Source of the DNA: Nocardia jiangxiensis NBRC 101359
Lineage (GTDB): Bacteria; Actinomycetota; Actinomycetes; Mycobacteriales; Mycobacteriaceae
Length of the DNA: 64,000 nt
Direction of reading: 5' to 3'
Assembly: GCF_000308615.1 (NCBI RefSeq)
Contig: NZ_BAGB01000047.1
Location: 372,001-436,000, forward strand
The notes under the pieces are model-generated. The model made no database searches and had not been told where the DNA came from. It saw only the letters and a program-made list of their open reading frames with translations. The first letter of the stretch is position 1. Each line of letters opens with the position of its first letter. Shown here one piece after another: positions 17,881 through 27,195 of the stretch. A program made the translations under genes and the position numbers.

Positions 17881-19182
17881 ATGGCATGGGATTTCGAGAC
17901 GGACCCCGAGTACCAGCGCAAGCTCGACTGGGCCGATGAGTTCGTCCGCGAGGAGGTCGAGCCGCTCGACCTGGTCTGGGAGCACGAGCAGTTCGTGCCG
18001 CTGGAAGGGGCGCGCCGCGCGGCGATCGAGCCGCTCAAGAAGCAGGTGCGCGAACAGGGATTGTGGGCCACCCATCTGGGCCCGGACCTGGGCGGGCAGG
18101 GTTACGGACAGCTGAAACTGGCGCTGCTCAACGAGATTCTGGGTCGCTCGTCCTGGGCGCCGATCGTCTTCGGCTGTCAGGCCCCCGACACCGGCAATGC
18201 CGAGATCATCGCCCACTACGGCACCGCGGAGCAGAAACGACGCTATCTGCGACCACTGCTGGAGGGCGAACTGTTCTCCAGCTATTCGATGACCGAACCG
18301 CAGGCCGGGGCGGACCCGACCCGCTTCACCACGCGCGCCACCCGCGACGGCGACGACTGGATCATCAACGGCTGGAAGTTCTTCTCCTCCAACGCGAAAA
18401 CCGCTGCCTTCCTGATCGTCATGGTGGTGACGAATCCGGATGTCAGTCCGTACCAGGGCATGTCGATGTTCCTGGTACCCACCGACACCCCCGGCATCGA
18501 TATCGTGCGCAACGTCGGCCTGTACGGCGAACCGCTGGACGGCGGGTCACACGCGCTCATCCACTACGACAACGTCCGGGTGCCCGCCGAGGCACTGCTC
18601 GGCGGCGAAGGTCAGGCATTCGTCATCGCGCAGACTCGTCTGGGCGGCGGCCGGATCCACCACGCCATGCGCACGATCGGCCTGGCGCAGCAGGCGGTGG
18701 ACATGATGTGCGAGCGGGCCCTGAGCCGCGAGACCGCCGGAAGTCGTTTGGCGGACAAGCAATTCGTACAGGGCTACATCGCCGACTCCTACGCGCAGCT
18801 GGCCCAGTTCCGGCTGTTCGTACTGAACACCGCGTGGAAGATCGACAAGTACAACGACTACAAGAAGGTCCGCAAGGACATCGCCACCGCGAAGATCATC
18901 ATGCCGACGGTGCTGCACGACATCGCTTGGCGCGCAATGCAGGTGCACGGCGCACTCGGCACCACCAACGAGATGCCCTTCTTCCGGATGATTCACGGCG
19001 CGGGCGTGATGGGTCTGGCCGACGGCCCGACCGAGGTGCACAAGGGCACCGTCGCCAAACAGGTGCTGCGCGACTATCAACCGACCGACGGCATGTGGCC
19101 CACCCAGTGGATTCCGGCGAAACAGCAAGCGGCGCGGGCGAAATTCGCGGAATTCCTGGAGCACGAGGCGGGAAACCTATGA
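17881..19182 (+). CDS. Acyl-CoA dehydrogenase, FadE36/ACAD11-like
   Basis: The 433-residue ACAD has the family core: YSMTEPQAGADPTRF, then WIINGWKFFSS, then a C-terminal helix with FRMIHGAGVMGLADGPTEVHKGTVAKQVL. The order SRETAGSRLADKQFVQ is like the ACAD10/11 type of enzyme and not a simple fatty acyl-CoA dehydrogenase. Mammalian ACAD10 and ACAD11 join such a domain to an aminoglycoside phosphotransferase-type kinase and process 4-hydroxyacyl-CoA. The next full gene here is just such a kinase. ATG 17881 has GAGAGGAGG upstream and lies next to the divergent operator. Confidence 0.9.
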   Translation: MAWDFETDPEYQRKLDWADEFVREEVEPLDLVWEHEQFVPLEGARRAAIEPLKKQVREQGLWATHLGPDLGGQGYGQLKLALLNEILGRSSWAPIVFGCQAPDTGNAEIIAHYGTAEQKRRYLRPLLEGELFSSYSMTEPQAGADPTRFTTRATRDGDDWIINGWKFFSSNAKTAAFLIVMVVTNPDVSPYQGMSMFLVPTDTPGIDIVRNVGLYGEPLDGGSHALIHYDNVRVPAEALLGGEGQAFVIAQTRLGGGRIHHAMRTIGLAQQAVDMMCERALSRETAGSRLADKQFVQGYIADSYAQLAQFRLFVLNTAWKIDKYNDYKKVRKDIATAKIIMPTVLHDIAWRAMQVHGALGTTNEMPFFRMIHGAGVMGLADGPTEVHKGTVAKQVLRDYQPTDGMWPTQWIPAKQQAARAKFAEFLEHEAGNL

Positions 19183-19262
19183 GCATCGGCACCACGCGCC
19201 CGGCCGATCGGACGAGTGCGCGGAATCTGCCCGGTACAGGCAAGAAAGCAGAACGACCATGA
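19179..19262 (+). CDS. 27-residue ORF, likely relic of a duplicated kinase 5' end
   Basis: This short ORF overlaps the ACAD stop and the kinase ATG by 4 bp at each side. Its protein (MSIGTTRPAD... LPGTGK) aligns with the first 22 residues of the kinase (MSIDTARLAD... LPGKGD) at 12 positions. About 45 of 66 bases match. The simplest reading is a tandem duplication of the kinase start that was kept as a coupling ORF. Whether it is translated is not known. Confidence 0.45.
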   Translation: MSIGTTRPADRTSARNLPGTGKKAERP

Positions 19263-20287
19263 GTATCGATACCGCACGCCTGGCCGACTGGATGGACGCG
19301 CAGGGCCTGCCGGGTAAGGGCGATCCGATCGAGGCACGATTCCTGTCCGGCGGCACGCAGAACGAGATCTACCGCATCAGCCGGGGTGAGCACGTCTGCG
19401 CCATCCGCATTCCGCCGCCCGAGGCGCCGGCCGAGCGGGATTCGGGCATTCTGCGCGAATGGCGGATCATCGAGGCGCTCGAGGGCACCGACGTCCCGCA
19501 CACCGCCGCGGTCGCGGCCTGCACCGATGCTTCGGTCCTGGGCCGCACGTTCTATCTGATGGGTTTCGTGGACGGCTGGTCGCCGATGGATCATCGCGGC
19601 GTGTGGCCCGAACCGTTCGACTCCGATCACACCCTGCGCGCGGGGCTGGGATATCAACTCGCCGAAGGAATCGCGCTGCTGTCCCGGGTGGACTGGAAGG
19701 CCAAGGGGCTGCACGATCTGGGTCACCCGGACGGCTATCACGAACGTCAGGTCGCGCGGTGGCTGAGCTTCTACGATCGGATCGACGGCGCACGCACCCT
19801 CGACGGCATGGATGTGGCGACCGAATGGCTGCGCACCCACCGGCCGCTGGACTACATTCCCGGACTCATGCACGGTGATTACCAGTTCGCCAACGTGATG
19901 TTCCAGCACGGTGGCCCGGCGCGACTGGCCGCCCTGGTGGACTGGGAGATGGGCACCGTCGGCGATCCGAAGCTTGATCTGGGCTGGATGCTGCAGGGCT
20001 GGCCCGAGGACACCAGCGATCCCGCGGTCGCGGACAAGGGCTACGCGAATATGCAGTACATGCCCTCGCGCGAGCAGATTCTGGCGCACTACGCCGAGGT
20101 CTCGGGACGTCAGGTCGACGATATCGACTACTACCTGATCCTGGCCAAGTGGAAACTGGCCATCGTACTCGAGCGCGGATTCCAGCGCGCCAAAGGCGAT
20201 GTGAAACTGGAATCGTTCGGCCCGGTCGTGGTCGACACCATGCGTTCGGCCGCCGAGCTGGCAGAGAGCACGAAGTACGCACGTTAA
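19259..20287 (+). CDS. APH-type kinase, stand-alone counterpart of the ACAD10/11 kinase domain
   Basis: The 342-residue protein has the aminoglycoside phosphotransferase fold. GTQNEIYRI stands at the N-terminal nucleotide region. His205-Gly206-Asp207-x4-Asn212 is the catalytic loop (HGDYQFAN), and Asp228 of DWEMGTVGDP is the metal-binding position. GLMHGDYQFANVMF is close to the kinase half of ACAD10/11 and to mycobacterial phosphotransferases beside FadE36. I infer phosphorylation of a hydroxyacyl-CoA that the adjacent ACAD then converts. It is not expected to be an antibiotic-resistance enzyme. Confidence 0.88.
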   Translation: MSIDTARLADWMDAQGLPGKGDPIEARFLSGGTQNEIYRISRGEHVCAIRIPPPEAPAERDSGILREWRIIEALEGTDVPHTAAVAACTDASVLGRTFYLMGFVDGWSPMDHRGVWPEPFDSDHTLRAGLGYQLAEGIALLSRVDWKAKGLHDLGHPDGYHERQVARWLSFYDRIDGARTLDGMDVATEWLRTHRPLDYIPGLMHGDYQFANVMFQHGGPARLAALVDWEMGTVGDPKLDLGWMLQGWPEDTSDPAVADKGYANMQYMPSREQILAHYAEVSGRQVDDIDYYLILAKWKLAIVLERGFQRAKGDVKLESFGPVVVDTMRSAAELAESTKYAR

Positions 20288-20965
20288 CCGTTCTCCCTCC
20301 TGAAGGCGGGAGATTTCCAGCTCGGACCGCACCCCAACCACCCACCCGCAGGAGGTGATCCGCTTGTCTGACATCCTCGACACCGACGTGGCCCCGTTCT
20401 GCCACGGCCAGAACCACTCTGGCAGCGTTACGGTCCCGACTGGCCGCGAAACCGCAACCCTCGCACCGAAAGCCTCTCTCGTGCAGTTCGAGTCGCTTGA
20501 TTCTCGCGAAACACCGACTGCACGTCATAGTCGTGTACGCGGGCCGGACCATCACCACCCTCCGCCCGGCCCGCCTGGCACGCTCGGTCAGTTCACGCTT
20601 GACCGCACCGATCGCGGCATCAGCGGCCTTACGCGCCATCCTGGACTTCGCCAGGAACCTCGGTTCGAAATCCTCGACGGCGATCGGATCATGGCGCTCG
20701 ACAACACACTTGGCCCACACCCGCGAATCATGCACGGTTTTTCGGGCGGCTTTCTTCGCCAGCCGAGCAACACGCCGCTTCGCTCGGGTCAGCAGCTTTC
20801 CGAGCTTGGCGAACGTCGGTTGCTGCCCGGATTTGTGCTGGTGGACTGCTTCGTTCCACAACCAGCGGCAGCGGCCCCACTCGGCCAACAGCGCTTTCTC
20901 GGCGGTGCGGCTGGGCCGAATCCGGTACGTGTACCACACCACCTCATCCACTCGAACATACTATC
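20288..20965 (-). mobile_element. Relic of an IS200/IS605-family (TnpB-only) element
   Basis: The stretch between the kinase stop and the crotonase leader holds a decayed tnpB in antisense. At 20292-20312 an imperfect hairpin (CTCCC...GGGAG on the minus strand, with GCCTTCA) lies where the right end and guide RNA scaffold of these elements usually sit. No tnpA, no intact left end and no target repeat are seen. The element sits within an otherwise tight + strand operon. Confidence 0.65.
20310..20951 (-). pseudogene. tnpB: tnpB remnant with internal deletion
   Basis: The reading begins MDEVVWYTYRIRPSRTAEK and runs through GRCRWLWNEAV and QQPTFAKLGKLLT, the normal N-terminal part of TnpB. It then jumps near 20787 to RAKRRVARLAKKAARK, which normally comes after the RuvC-I aspartate motif. 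About 100 or more residues with RuvC-I are therefore missing. The later part is well kept: HDPIAVEDF (RuvC-II Glu), a zinc finger with two Cys-x2-Cys pairs, and SRDRNAA (RuvC-III Asp). No stop closes the frame at the expected C-terminus. It cannot be an active nuclease. Confidence 0.75.
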
Positions 20966-20978
20966 GAAAGGAAATGCC

Positions 20979-21053
20979 ATGAACCACAGGCGACGCGTCC
21001 ACCTATTCCTTTCCGCCGTAAACGACTCAGTGACCAAGGCGGATCCCCGATGA
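20979..21053 (+). CDS. 24-residue upstream ORF coupled to the crotonase
   Basis: An ATG with AAAGGAAA just upstream opens a 24-codon ORF that ends in an ATGA overlap with the crotonase start at 21050. The peptide (MNHRRRVHLFLSAVND...) has no recognised family. It may be a leader that restores coupling after the element inserted, or a chance ORF. Confidence 0.35.
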   Translation: MNHRRRVHLFLSAVNDSVTKADPR

Positions 21054-21835
21054 CCGAGAACACCGACACGAACAGCGAACTCGTCGTCGAACGGTCCGGC
21101 GCGGTGCTGATCGCTCGCCTCAACCGGCCCGAGGCGCGCAATGCGCTGAACGGCAACCTGATTCGTGGAATCGGTCAGGCCGTGCTGGACGCCGAGTCGG
21201 ATCCGGGGATCCGCGCGATCGTGCTCATCGGCACCGGTGACCGCGCCTTCTGCGCGGGCATGGATCTGCGCGCCTTCGCCGAAGGTGAGACCTTCGGCGC
21301 GGACCCCGCCACCGAGGCGTACGGGCGACTGAGCAAGGGGCAGGCGAGCGTGCCGGTGATCGGTGCGGCCAATGCCACCGCGGTCGGCGGCGGTCTGGAA
21401 TTGCTGCTGGGCTGCGATCTCATCGTGGCCTCCTCGGCCGCGAAATTCGGCTTCCCCGAGGTGAAGCGGGGATTGTTCGCCGCGGGCGGCGGCACCACGG
21501 TCGGCACTCGGATTCCGCTGGCCATCGCACTGGAACTGCTGCTGACCGGTGACTTCGTCAGTGCCGCACGGGCATACGAGGTCGGGCTGATCAATGCCGT
21601 CGCCGAACCCGACCAGGTGCTGTCCACCGCGGTGGCCCTGGCCGAGCGGATCGCCGCCAACGCACCGCTGGGTCTGGCAGCTTCCAAAGAGCTTGCCCGC
21701 CTTGCGGTCGCCGACGCCGACGAGGCCGAGGCGCGTCTGAAGACCTGGCAGGCAAAGGTTTTCACCAGCGCCGACGCCAAGGAGGGCGCTCGCGCGTTCG
21801 CCGAGAAGCGCACCCCGCAGTGGCAGGGTAACTGA
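21050..21835 (+). CDS. Enoyl-CoA hydratase/isomerase (crotonase) family
   Basis: The 261-residue crotonase has RAFCAGMDLRAF for the first oxyanion-hole strand. NATAVGGGLELLLGCDLIVA gives the second, with a glutamate in GGLE, and FPEVKRGL provides the second glutamate position. Having both glutamates is typical of true enoyl-CoA hydratases. It likely hydrates the enoyl-CoA made by one of the ACADs of this island. It is followed immediately by a quinone oxidoreductase gene with one base between stop and GTG. Confidence 0.92.
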   Translation: MTENTDTNSELVVERSGAVLIARLNRPEARNALNGNLIRGIGQAVLDAESDPGIRAIVLIGTGDRAFCAGMDLRAFAEGETFGADPATEAYGRLSKGQASVPVIGAANATAVGGGLELLLGCDLIVASSAAKFGFPEVKRGLFAAGGGTTVGTRIPLAIALELLLTGDFVSAARAYEVGLINAVAEPDQVLSTAVALAERIAANAPLGLAASKELARLAVADADEAEARLKTWQAKVFTSADAKEGARAFAEKRTPQWQGN

Positions 21836-21836
21836 C

Positions 21837-22811
21837 GTGCGCGCGGTGATCTGCCCGGCCTACGGGCCGCCGGAGATCATCCGCATCGAGGAACGGCCGT
21901 CGCCCGCACCCGGACCGGGACAGGTCCGGGTGCGGGTCGGCGCGGCCGCGGTCAACTTCCCCGATGTGCTGGTGATTGCGGGCGAATACCAGATCAAGGT
22001 GCCGCCGCCGTTCGTGCCGGGCAGCGAATTCGCCGGAGCCGTGGTCGAAGTCGGCGATGAGGTCACCGAGCTCGCGGTGGGCGACCGGGTGACCGGCACC
22101 GGCATCGTCGGGGCATTCGCCGAGGAGATCACGGTACCCGCAGAAGGACTCACGCGCATCCCCGACGGGGTGGACGATCATCGCGCCGCGGCGTTCGGAG
22201 TCGCGTATCGGACCGCCTATCACTGTCTGCGGTCCGTGGCGCGGGTAGGCGCCGGAGATCGGCTGGTGGTACTCGGCGCGGGCGGCGGAGTCGGCCTCGC
22301 CGCGGTGCAACTCGGCGTGCAGTTGGGCGCGGAGGTCACCGCCGTGGCTTCCTCGGCCGAAAAGCTCAGCGCGGCGGCCGGATACGGCGCAAAGCACCTG
22401 ATCGATCACACCGCCGGAGATCTGCGCGGTGCGTTGCGCGAGGCATTGCCGGAGGGTGCGCACGCGGTCCTGGACCCGGTGGGCGGTCGGCTGTCCGAGC
22501 CCGCACTGCGTTCCCTCGGGCGCGGGGGCCGATTCGTGGCCGTCGGATTCGCCTCGGGCGTGATTCCGCAGATCCCGCTGAATCTGGTGCTGGTCAAGGG
22601 AATTCAGCTCCTCGGCTTCCAGTTCCAGGATCTGGATCGGGACGAGTTCGGGCGCAACGAACGCGAATTGCGCGAGTTGCTGACCACCGGGCGGGTGCAC
22701 CCGCACATCAGTGCGATCTATCCGCTCGCCGATGCGGCGACCGCGCTACGCCGGGTGGCCGATGGCAGGGCGATCGGCAAGATCCTGATCGATCTCACGG
22801 GTGCACCCTGA
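21837..22811 (+). CDS. NADPH:quinone oxidoreductase-like MDR enzyme (zinc-free)
   Basis: The 324-residue protein is a medium-chain dehydrogenase/reductase. PGSEFAGAVVEVGDEV lies in the catalytic domain and VLGAGGGVGLAAVQLGVQLGAEV forms the nucleotide-binding fold. It lacks the zinc-binding cysteines of alcohol dehydrogenases, so it belongs to the quinone oxidoreductase/enoyl reductase group. FRFQDLDRDE-like and GKILIDL endings are also normal. It may reduce an alpha,beta-unsaturated carbonyl or CoA thioester. The start is GTG 21837. Confidence 0.88.
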   Translation: MRAVICPAYGPPEIIRIEERPSPAPGPGQVRVRVGAAAVNFPDVLVIAGEYQIKVPPPFVPGSEFAGAVVEVGDEVTELAVGDRVTGTGIVGAFAEEITVPAEGLTRIPDGVDDHRAAAFGVAYRTAYHCLRSVARVGAGDRLVVLGAGGGVGLAAVQLGVQLGAEVTAVASSAEKLSAAAGYGAKHLIDHTAGDLRGALREALPEGAHAVLDPVGGRLSEPALRSLGRGGRFVAVGFASGVIPQIPLNLVLVKGIQLLGFQFQDLDRDEFGRNERELRELLTTGRVHPHISAIYPLADAATALRRVADGRAIGKILIDLTGAP

Positions 22812-22820
22812 CCGCGAGAG

Positions 22821-23429
22821 TCACCGCACGCGTACGCGTCCGGCCGTGAACGACGCCGCCGCATGATCGATGGCCTGCAACGGCTGATCGAAAATATCGA
22901 CCGATGCACGCAGCCCCGTAGTGCCGTGAATTCGTCGATGCAGCATATTCCGCACAGCCGGCTGTCCGAGCCCCTCCACCCCGGGGGTGTCGGCGTCGAC
23001 CTGTGGTGCAAGATCCACGACCAGCAGCTGCTTGCCCAACCACCGATGTATTCGGAAGCCGAGTACCGCATCCCACGGGAGAAACACCGGAGCCGATCCA
23101 TTGTCCGCGTTGATTCGCACGCCCGCCTGCGACAACCGCATCGCCTCGGCAACCACCTCCGCCGACTGCCACGTCCGGCGCAATCGCGCCATGCCACGCA
23201 GTTTGCGCACACCGCTGTAGGCGAACAGCAGCACAACCAGGAACTCCAGGAGGCCGACCAGCCCGGCCAACCACACGATCACCCCACCCAGCAAAGCCAT
23301 TATCGCCGCAGCCACCAGGTCAGTGACAGCACTGAACATGCTCCACCCGAGTGTTTTCGCCCGAGCCCGCTCCACCACCGCGCGATTCACCCCGACAACG
23401 AACTCCCCCGCCACATCCACCCGCGCCAC
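22821..23429 (-). CDS. Membrane protein of unknown function
   Basis: The 202-residue protein has two neighbouring hydrophobic segments, AVTDLVAAAIMALLGGVIVW and LVGLLEFLVVLLFAY, near residues 35-72. A soluble C-terminal domain follows, including PVFLPWDAVLGFRIHRWLGKQLLVVD, which looks like a PH-like beta fold but is not certain. The start is GTG. It is convergent with the quinone oxidoreductase gene (9 bp between stops) and appears unrelated to the catabolic genes. Confidence 0.72.
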   Translation of the reverse strand: MARVDVAGEFVVGVNRAVVERARAKTLGWSMFSAVTDLVAAAIMALLGGVIVWLAGLVGLLEFLVVLLFAYSGVRKLRGMARLRRTWQSAEVVAEAMRLSQAGVRINADNGSAPVFLPWDAVLGFRIHRWLGKQLLVVDLAPQVDADTPGVEGLGQPAVRNMLHRRIHGTTGLRASVDIFDQPLQAIDHAAASFTAGRVRVR

Positions 23430-23502
23430 AGTACAGCGTGAACCCCATAAGCCGATCGTGTGCCGTCGACGCCGAATTGCGGCGGCCGCTGCCGGTTCCG
23501 GC

Positions 23503-24336
23503 CTACAAGTCGCCGACGGCTATTTGAACGACGATCCCGCCGAAACGTGCCTCCTGCATGATCGCCGGGTGTTCGTCGATGAAACACACACCCGTTCGGC
23601 TGACCTCGACGCATTCCTCGTATCGGGAGCTGGAGCCGTCCGACTGCTCGACCGTGTCGGTGTAGTAGGCGATCATTCCGCCGCTCATATCGATGTTGAA
23701 ACCGGTGACCCGACGTCCCGCGCGGTCGGTGGTGCGGTGGAAGCAGTGATCGCAGACCGCGCGCGGATAGCGCGCCTGGTAAACCGCCGGCCGCCCACAG
23801 TGCGGGCAAGGCTGGGTGTAGCGACGTCCAGGGGTCGGGCTTTCCAGCAGGAAATCGTTGTGGGCGAGGATTTTCCGGCCGGAGTCCCCTTGGCCCTGGT
23901 TATTCCGCAGAATGAGCAGGATGAACTCGGCGTAGTCGGCTGTCTCGGCGTCGAGCGCTGCGCGGGCGGGTATTTCGTCGATGCGTGTGAGCCCGGCATC
24001 GTAGGCGTCGAGCGCCACTCGGTGCACGGCCGAGAGTTCGCTGTCGGGGATATGCCGGTTGGCATGTTCGGCTTGGGCCAGGTGTTCGGCGATCACCGCG
24101 TCGATGTCTCGGTCGGCCGACAATACTCCGCCACCGGTACGGGTCGTGGACACCAGGACATAGCCGTCCGTACCGCTGCGGAGCGTCTCCAGAAAGGCGA
24201 AACCTCTCCCGTAGCGGGCATTCTCGAGCCCTTGATGGGGGTAGGCGATGAGAGTGCCCGGATCCTGTGCCCAATCGCGCGCGATCCGCAGTGCTTCGTC
24301 GTAGCCGAGCGGAGAATTCGGGTCCGGGCGTTCCAT
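23503..24336 (-). CDS. Hypothetical protein with a zinc-ribbon-like segment
   Basis: The 277-residue protein has no recognised enzyme domain. Its C-terminal half has CPHCGRP and, 18 residues on, CDHCFH, a four-cysteine pattern suggesting a zinc ribbon. It is followed by a beta-rich stretch (TGFNIDMSGGMIAYY and GVCFIDEHPAIMQEARFGG). The N-terminal half (YDEALRIARDWAQ, FAFLETL) resembles immunity-type or SUKH-like proteins in tone, but I cannot assign it. ATG 24336 is used; longer starts are possible. Confidence 0.7.
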   Translation of the reverse strand: MERPDPNSPLGYDEALRIARDWAQDPGTLIAYPHQGLENARYGRGFAFLETLRSGTDGYVLVSTTRTGGGVLSADRDIDAVIAEHLAQAEHANRHIPDSELSAVHRVALDAYDAGLTRIDEIPARAALDAETADYAEFILLILRNNQGQGDSGRKILAHNDFLLESPTPGRRYTQPCPHCGRPAVYQARYPRAVCDHCFHRTTDRAGRRVTGFNIDMSGGMIAYYTDTVEQSDGSSSRYEECVEVSRTGVCFIDEHPAIMQEARFGGIVVQIAVGDL

Positions 24337-24619
24337 GACCTGAAGCCTATCGAGCCGGATGTCGCGGACCGATCGGGATTTCGGTGCGACAGGATGTCCT
24401 GACCTGCAGAGCATTTCGGTGCCGTGCGTCCGGGCAGGCACGGTCGCCGGTTTCGCTCCCTTCCCGCGATATCACCGATCATGCTGTTGGAGAACGTATT
24501 TCGAGCTAGATGGGCGTTACCGAGCGCTCGGCGGCCGATATCGATACAATGACGTCCGCTCGCATGTATGTCACGGAGGTAGTACCGAGGTGGGACGTCA
24601 CCGGAGGGAGCCGGATCCA

Positions 24620-25303
24620 GTGATCCGGCGCAGGTCAGTGATCGCGTTGTCCGGTTTGGTTCCCGGGGTGGTCTCGTTGACCGCCCTCGCCACCCAAGCC
24701 TCGGCAGCCGAGACCACGCCCGAGGTCCGGATGGTTGCGCTGCCCACCGGATCGGCCGGCACCGGGTCGGCGGAATCGGGGTCGGCGGGTACGGGATCCG
24801 CGGACTCCGGATCGGCTTCCGGCTCGAGCGCCCCGGAAATTCCCGGGGTCGCGGCAACCGCCTACAAGGTCGCCGCAGCCGAACTCGCTGTGGAGCAACC
24901 TCAGTGCCACATGCCGTGGCAGCTGCTCGCCGGTATCGGCCGGGTCGAGTCGCATCACGCGAACAACGGCAACGTCGACATGTTCGGGACGACCCGTCGC
25001 GCAATCTACGGCCCGGCCCTGGACGGCACGCTGCCCGGCAACGAGGTGATCCGCAATCACGCAGGCAAATTCCTGCGCGCGGAAGGCCCGATGCAGTTCA
25101 TGCCCGCGACGTGGGCACGGTACGCACGGCCCGGCAGCAACCCGCAAAATCTGTTCGACGCGAGCTACACCGCCGGAAATTATCTCTGCTCAGGCGGGCT
25201 GAACATGCAGAACCAGGAACAGCGCACGGCCGCGATCATGCGTTACAACCACTCGATGGCCTACGTCACCCAGGTCATGGGCTGGGCACATCGTTACGCA
25301 TAG
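24620..25303 (+). CDS. Secreted lytic transglycosylase-like protein
   Basis: The 227-residue protein begins VIRRRSVIALSGLVPGVVSLTALATQASA, a signal peptide with an Ala-x-Ala site. A low-complexity GSAGTGSAESGSA linker follows, then a lysozyme-like domain with LLAGIGRVESHH holding the likely catalytic glutamate. EGPMQFMPATWARYA and MRYNHSMAYVTQVM are typical of actinobacterial SLT-type transglycosylases. It would cleave peptidoglycan glycan strands during wall growth. Start GTG 24620 has GGAGGGAG upstream. The 24337-24619 region before it shows no gene and probably holds the divergent promoters. Confidence 0.85.
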   Translation: MIRRRSVIALSGLVPGVVSLTALATQASAAETTPEVRMVALPTGSAGTGSAESGSAGTGSADSGSASGSSAPEIPGVAATAYKVAAAELAVEQPQCHMPWQLLAGIGRVESHHANNGNVDMFGTTRRAIYGPALDGTLPGNEVIRNHAGKFLRAEGPMQFMPATWARYARPGSNPQNLFDASYTAGNYLCSGGLNMQNQEQRTAAIMRYNHSMAYVTQVMGWAHRYA

Positions 25304-25323
25304 TTCGCCCGGATCGTGACACC

Positions 25324-25701
25324 TCACGCGGTGGTCCCGCTCCGACGCGCAATTTGATAGACATTGCCGAACGGATCGCGGACCATCGCCCGCCGGTCAC
25401 CGTACGGTGTGTCGAGCGGCGCCTCGATGGTGACGGCTCCCGCGGTCAGCGCCCGCTGGTACGTCTCTGCGACATCATCGACGTAGATGTACAGAAATGC
25501 CGGAAACACCTCGCGCTCGCCGGATTCCGACACCATGACCCGCGAGTCACCGATCCGCACCTCGGCCGGTCGATTCGGCTCGACCTCGCCGGCAGCCCCG
25601 AACACCGTCCGCAGGAACGCGACCGCGGCAAGCTGGTCGTCGACCACCATGCGTGGCGTCACCGAATGAAAACCCGGCGGAACCTCAGCAGCCGAAGTCA
25701 T
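25324..25701 (-). CDS. VOC-family protein, PhnB/glyoxalase-like
   Basis: The 125-residue protein has the fold of small PhnB-like proteins: FHSVTPRMVVDDQLAAVAFLRTVFGA, then a middle strand PAFLYIYVDDVAETYQRALTAGA, and the ending YGDRRAMVRDPFGNVYQIA. These proteins often bind metal or small molecules and have varied or unknown roles. ATG 25701 is chosen because the family pattern starts right after it. It stands convergent to the transglycosylase gene. Confidence 0.85.
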   Translation of the reverse strand: MTSAAEVPPGFHSVTPRMVVDDQLAAVAFLRTVFGAAGEVEPNRPAEVRIGDSRVMVSESGEREVFPAFLYIYVDDVAETYQRALTAGAVTIEAPLDTPYGDRRAMVRDPFGNVYQIARRSGTTA

Positions 25702-25973
25702 ACCGAAAGTCTCGCACGCGCCCGAGTGAGTCCGAATATCTTCGGCGAATAACCCACGATCGCGGGAGGGCGTACCCGTGCGCCGCTGCTGGTCATCCAC
25801 GGCGGTCCGGACTGCCGCTGAGGCCGGAACGGGGTTGTGGCGGATGCATTCGCGGGCATCCTCGCGGGTGGCAAGAGGTGGTAGGGAGGCGTGGGATACT
25901 GGGTGTTCTGCCTTCGATGAGCGGGGGCCGAGTTCAACCGGTCGGGGATCGGCGGGACGAGCAGGAGAGATCG

Positions 25974-27077
<1,104 letters not shown>

Positions 27078-27195
27078 CCGGCGCTGAATACCTTGGGGTA
27101 GTGCGGTTTCCGGCGAAATGCGGCACAGAGCATCGAGCGGACACCGCAGGCCGCGCACGTCGGGACCGGAGCTCCGGCAGCAGATGGCGCGTCGT

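Noticed and set aside
19259..20287. Aminoglycoside phosphotransferase annotation as a resistance gene
   Set aside because: Fold motifs match the wider APH kinase group, but the pairing with an ACAD11-like gene points to lipid catabolism.
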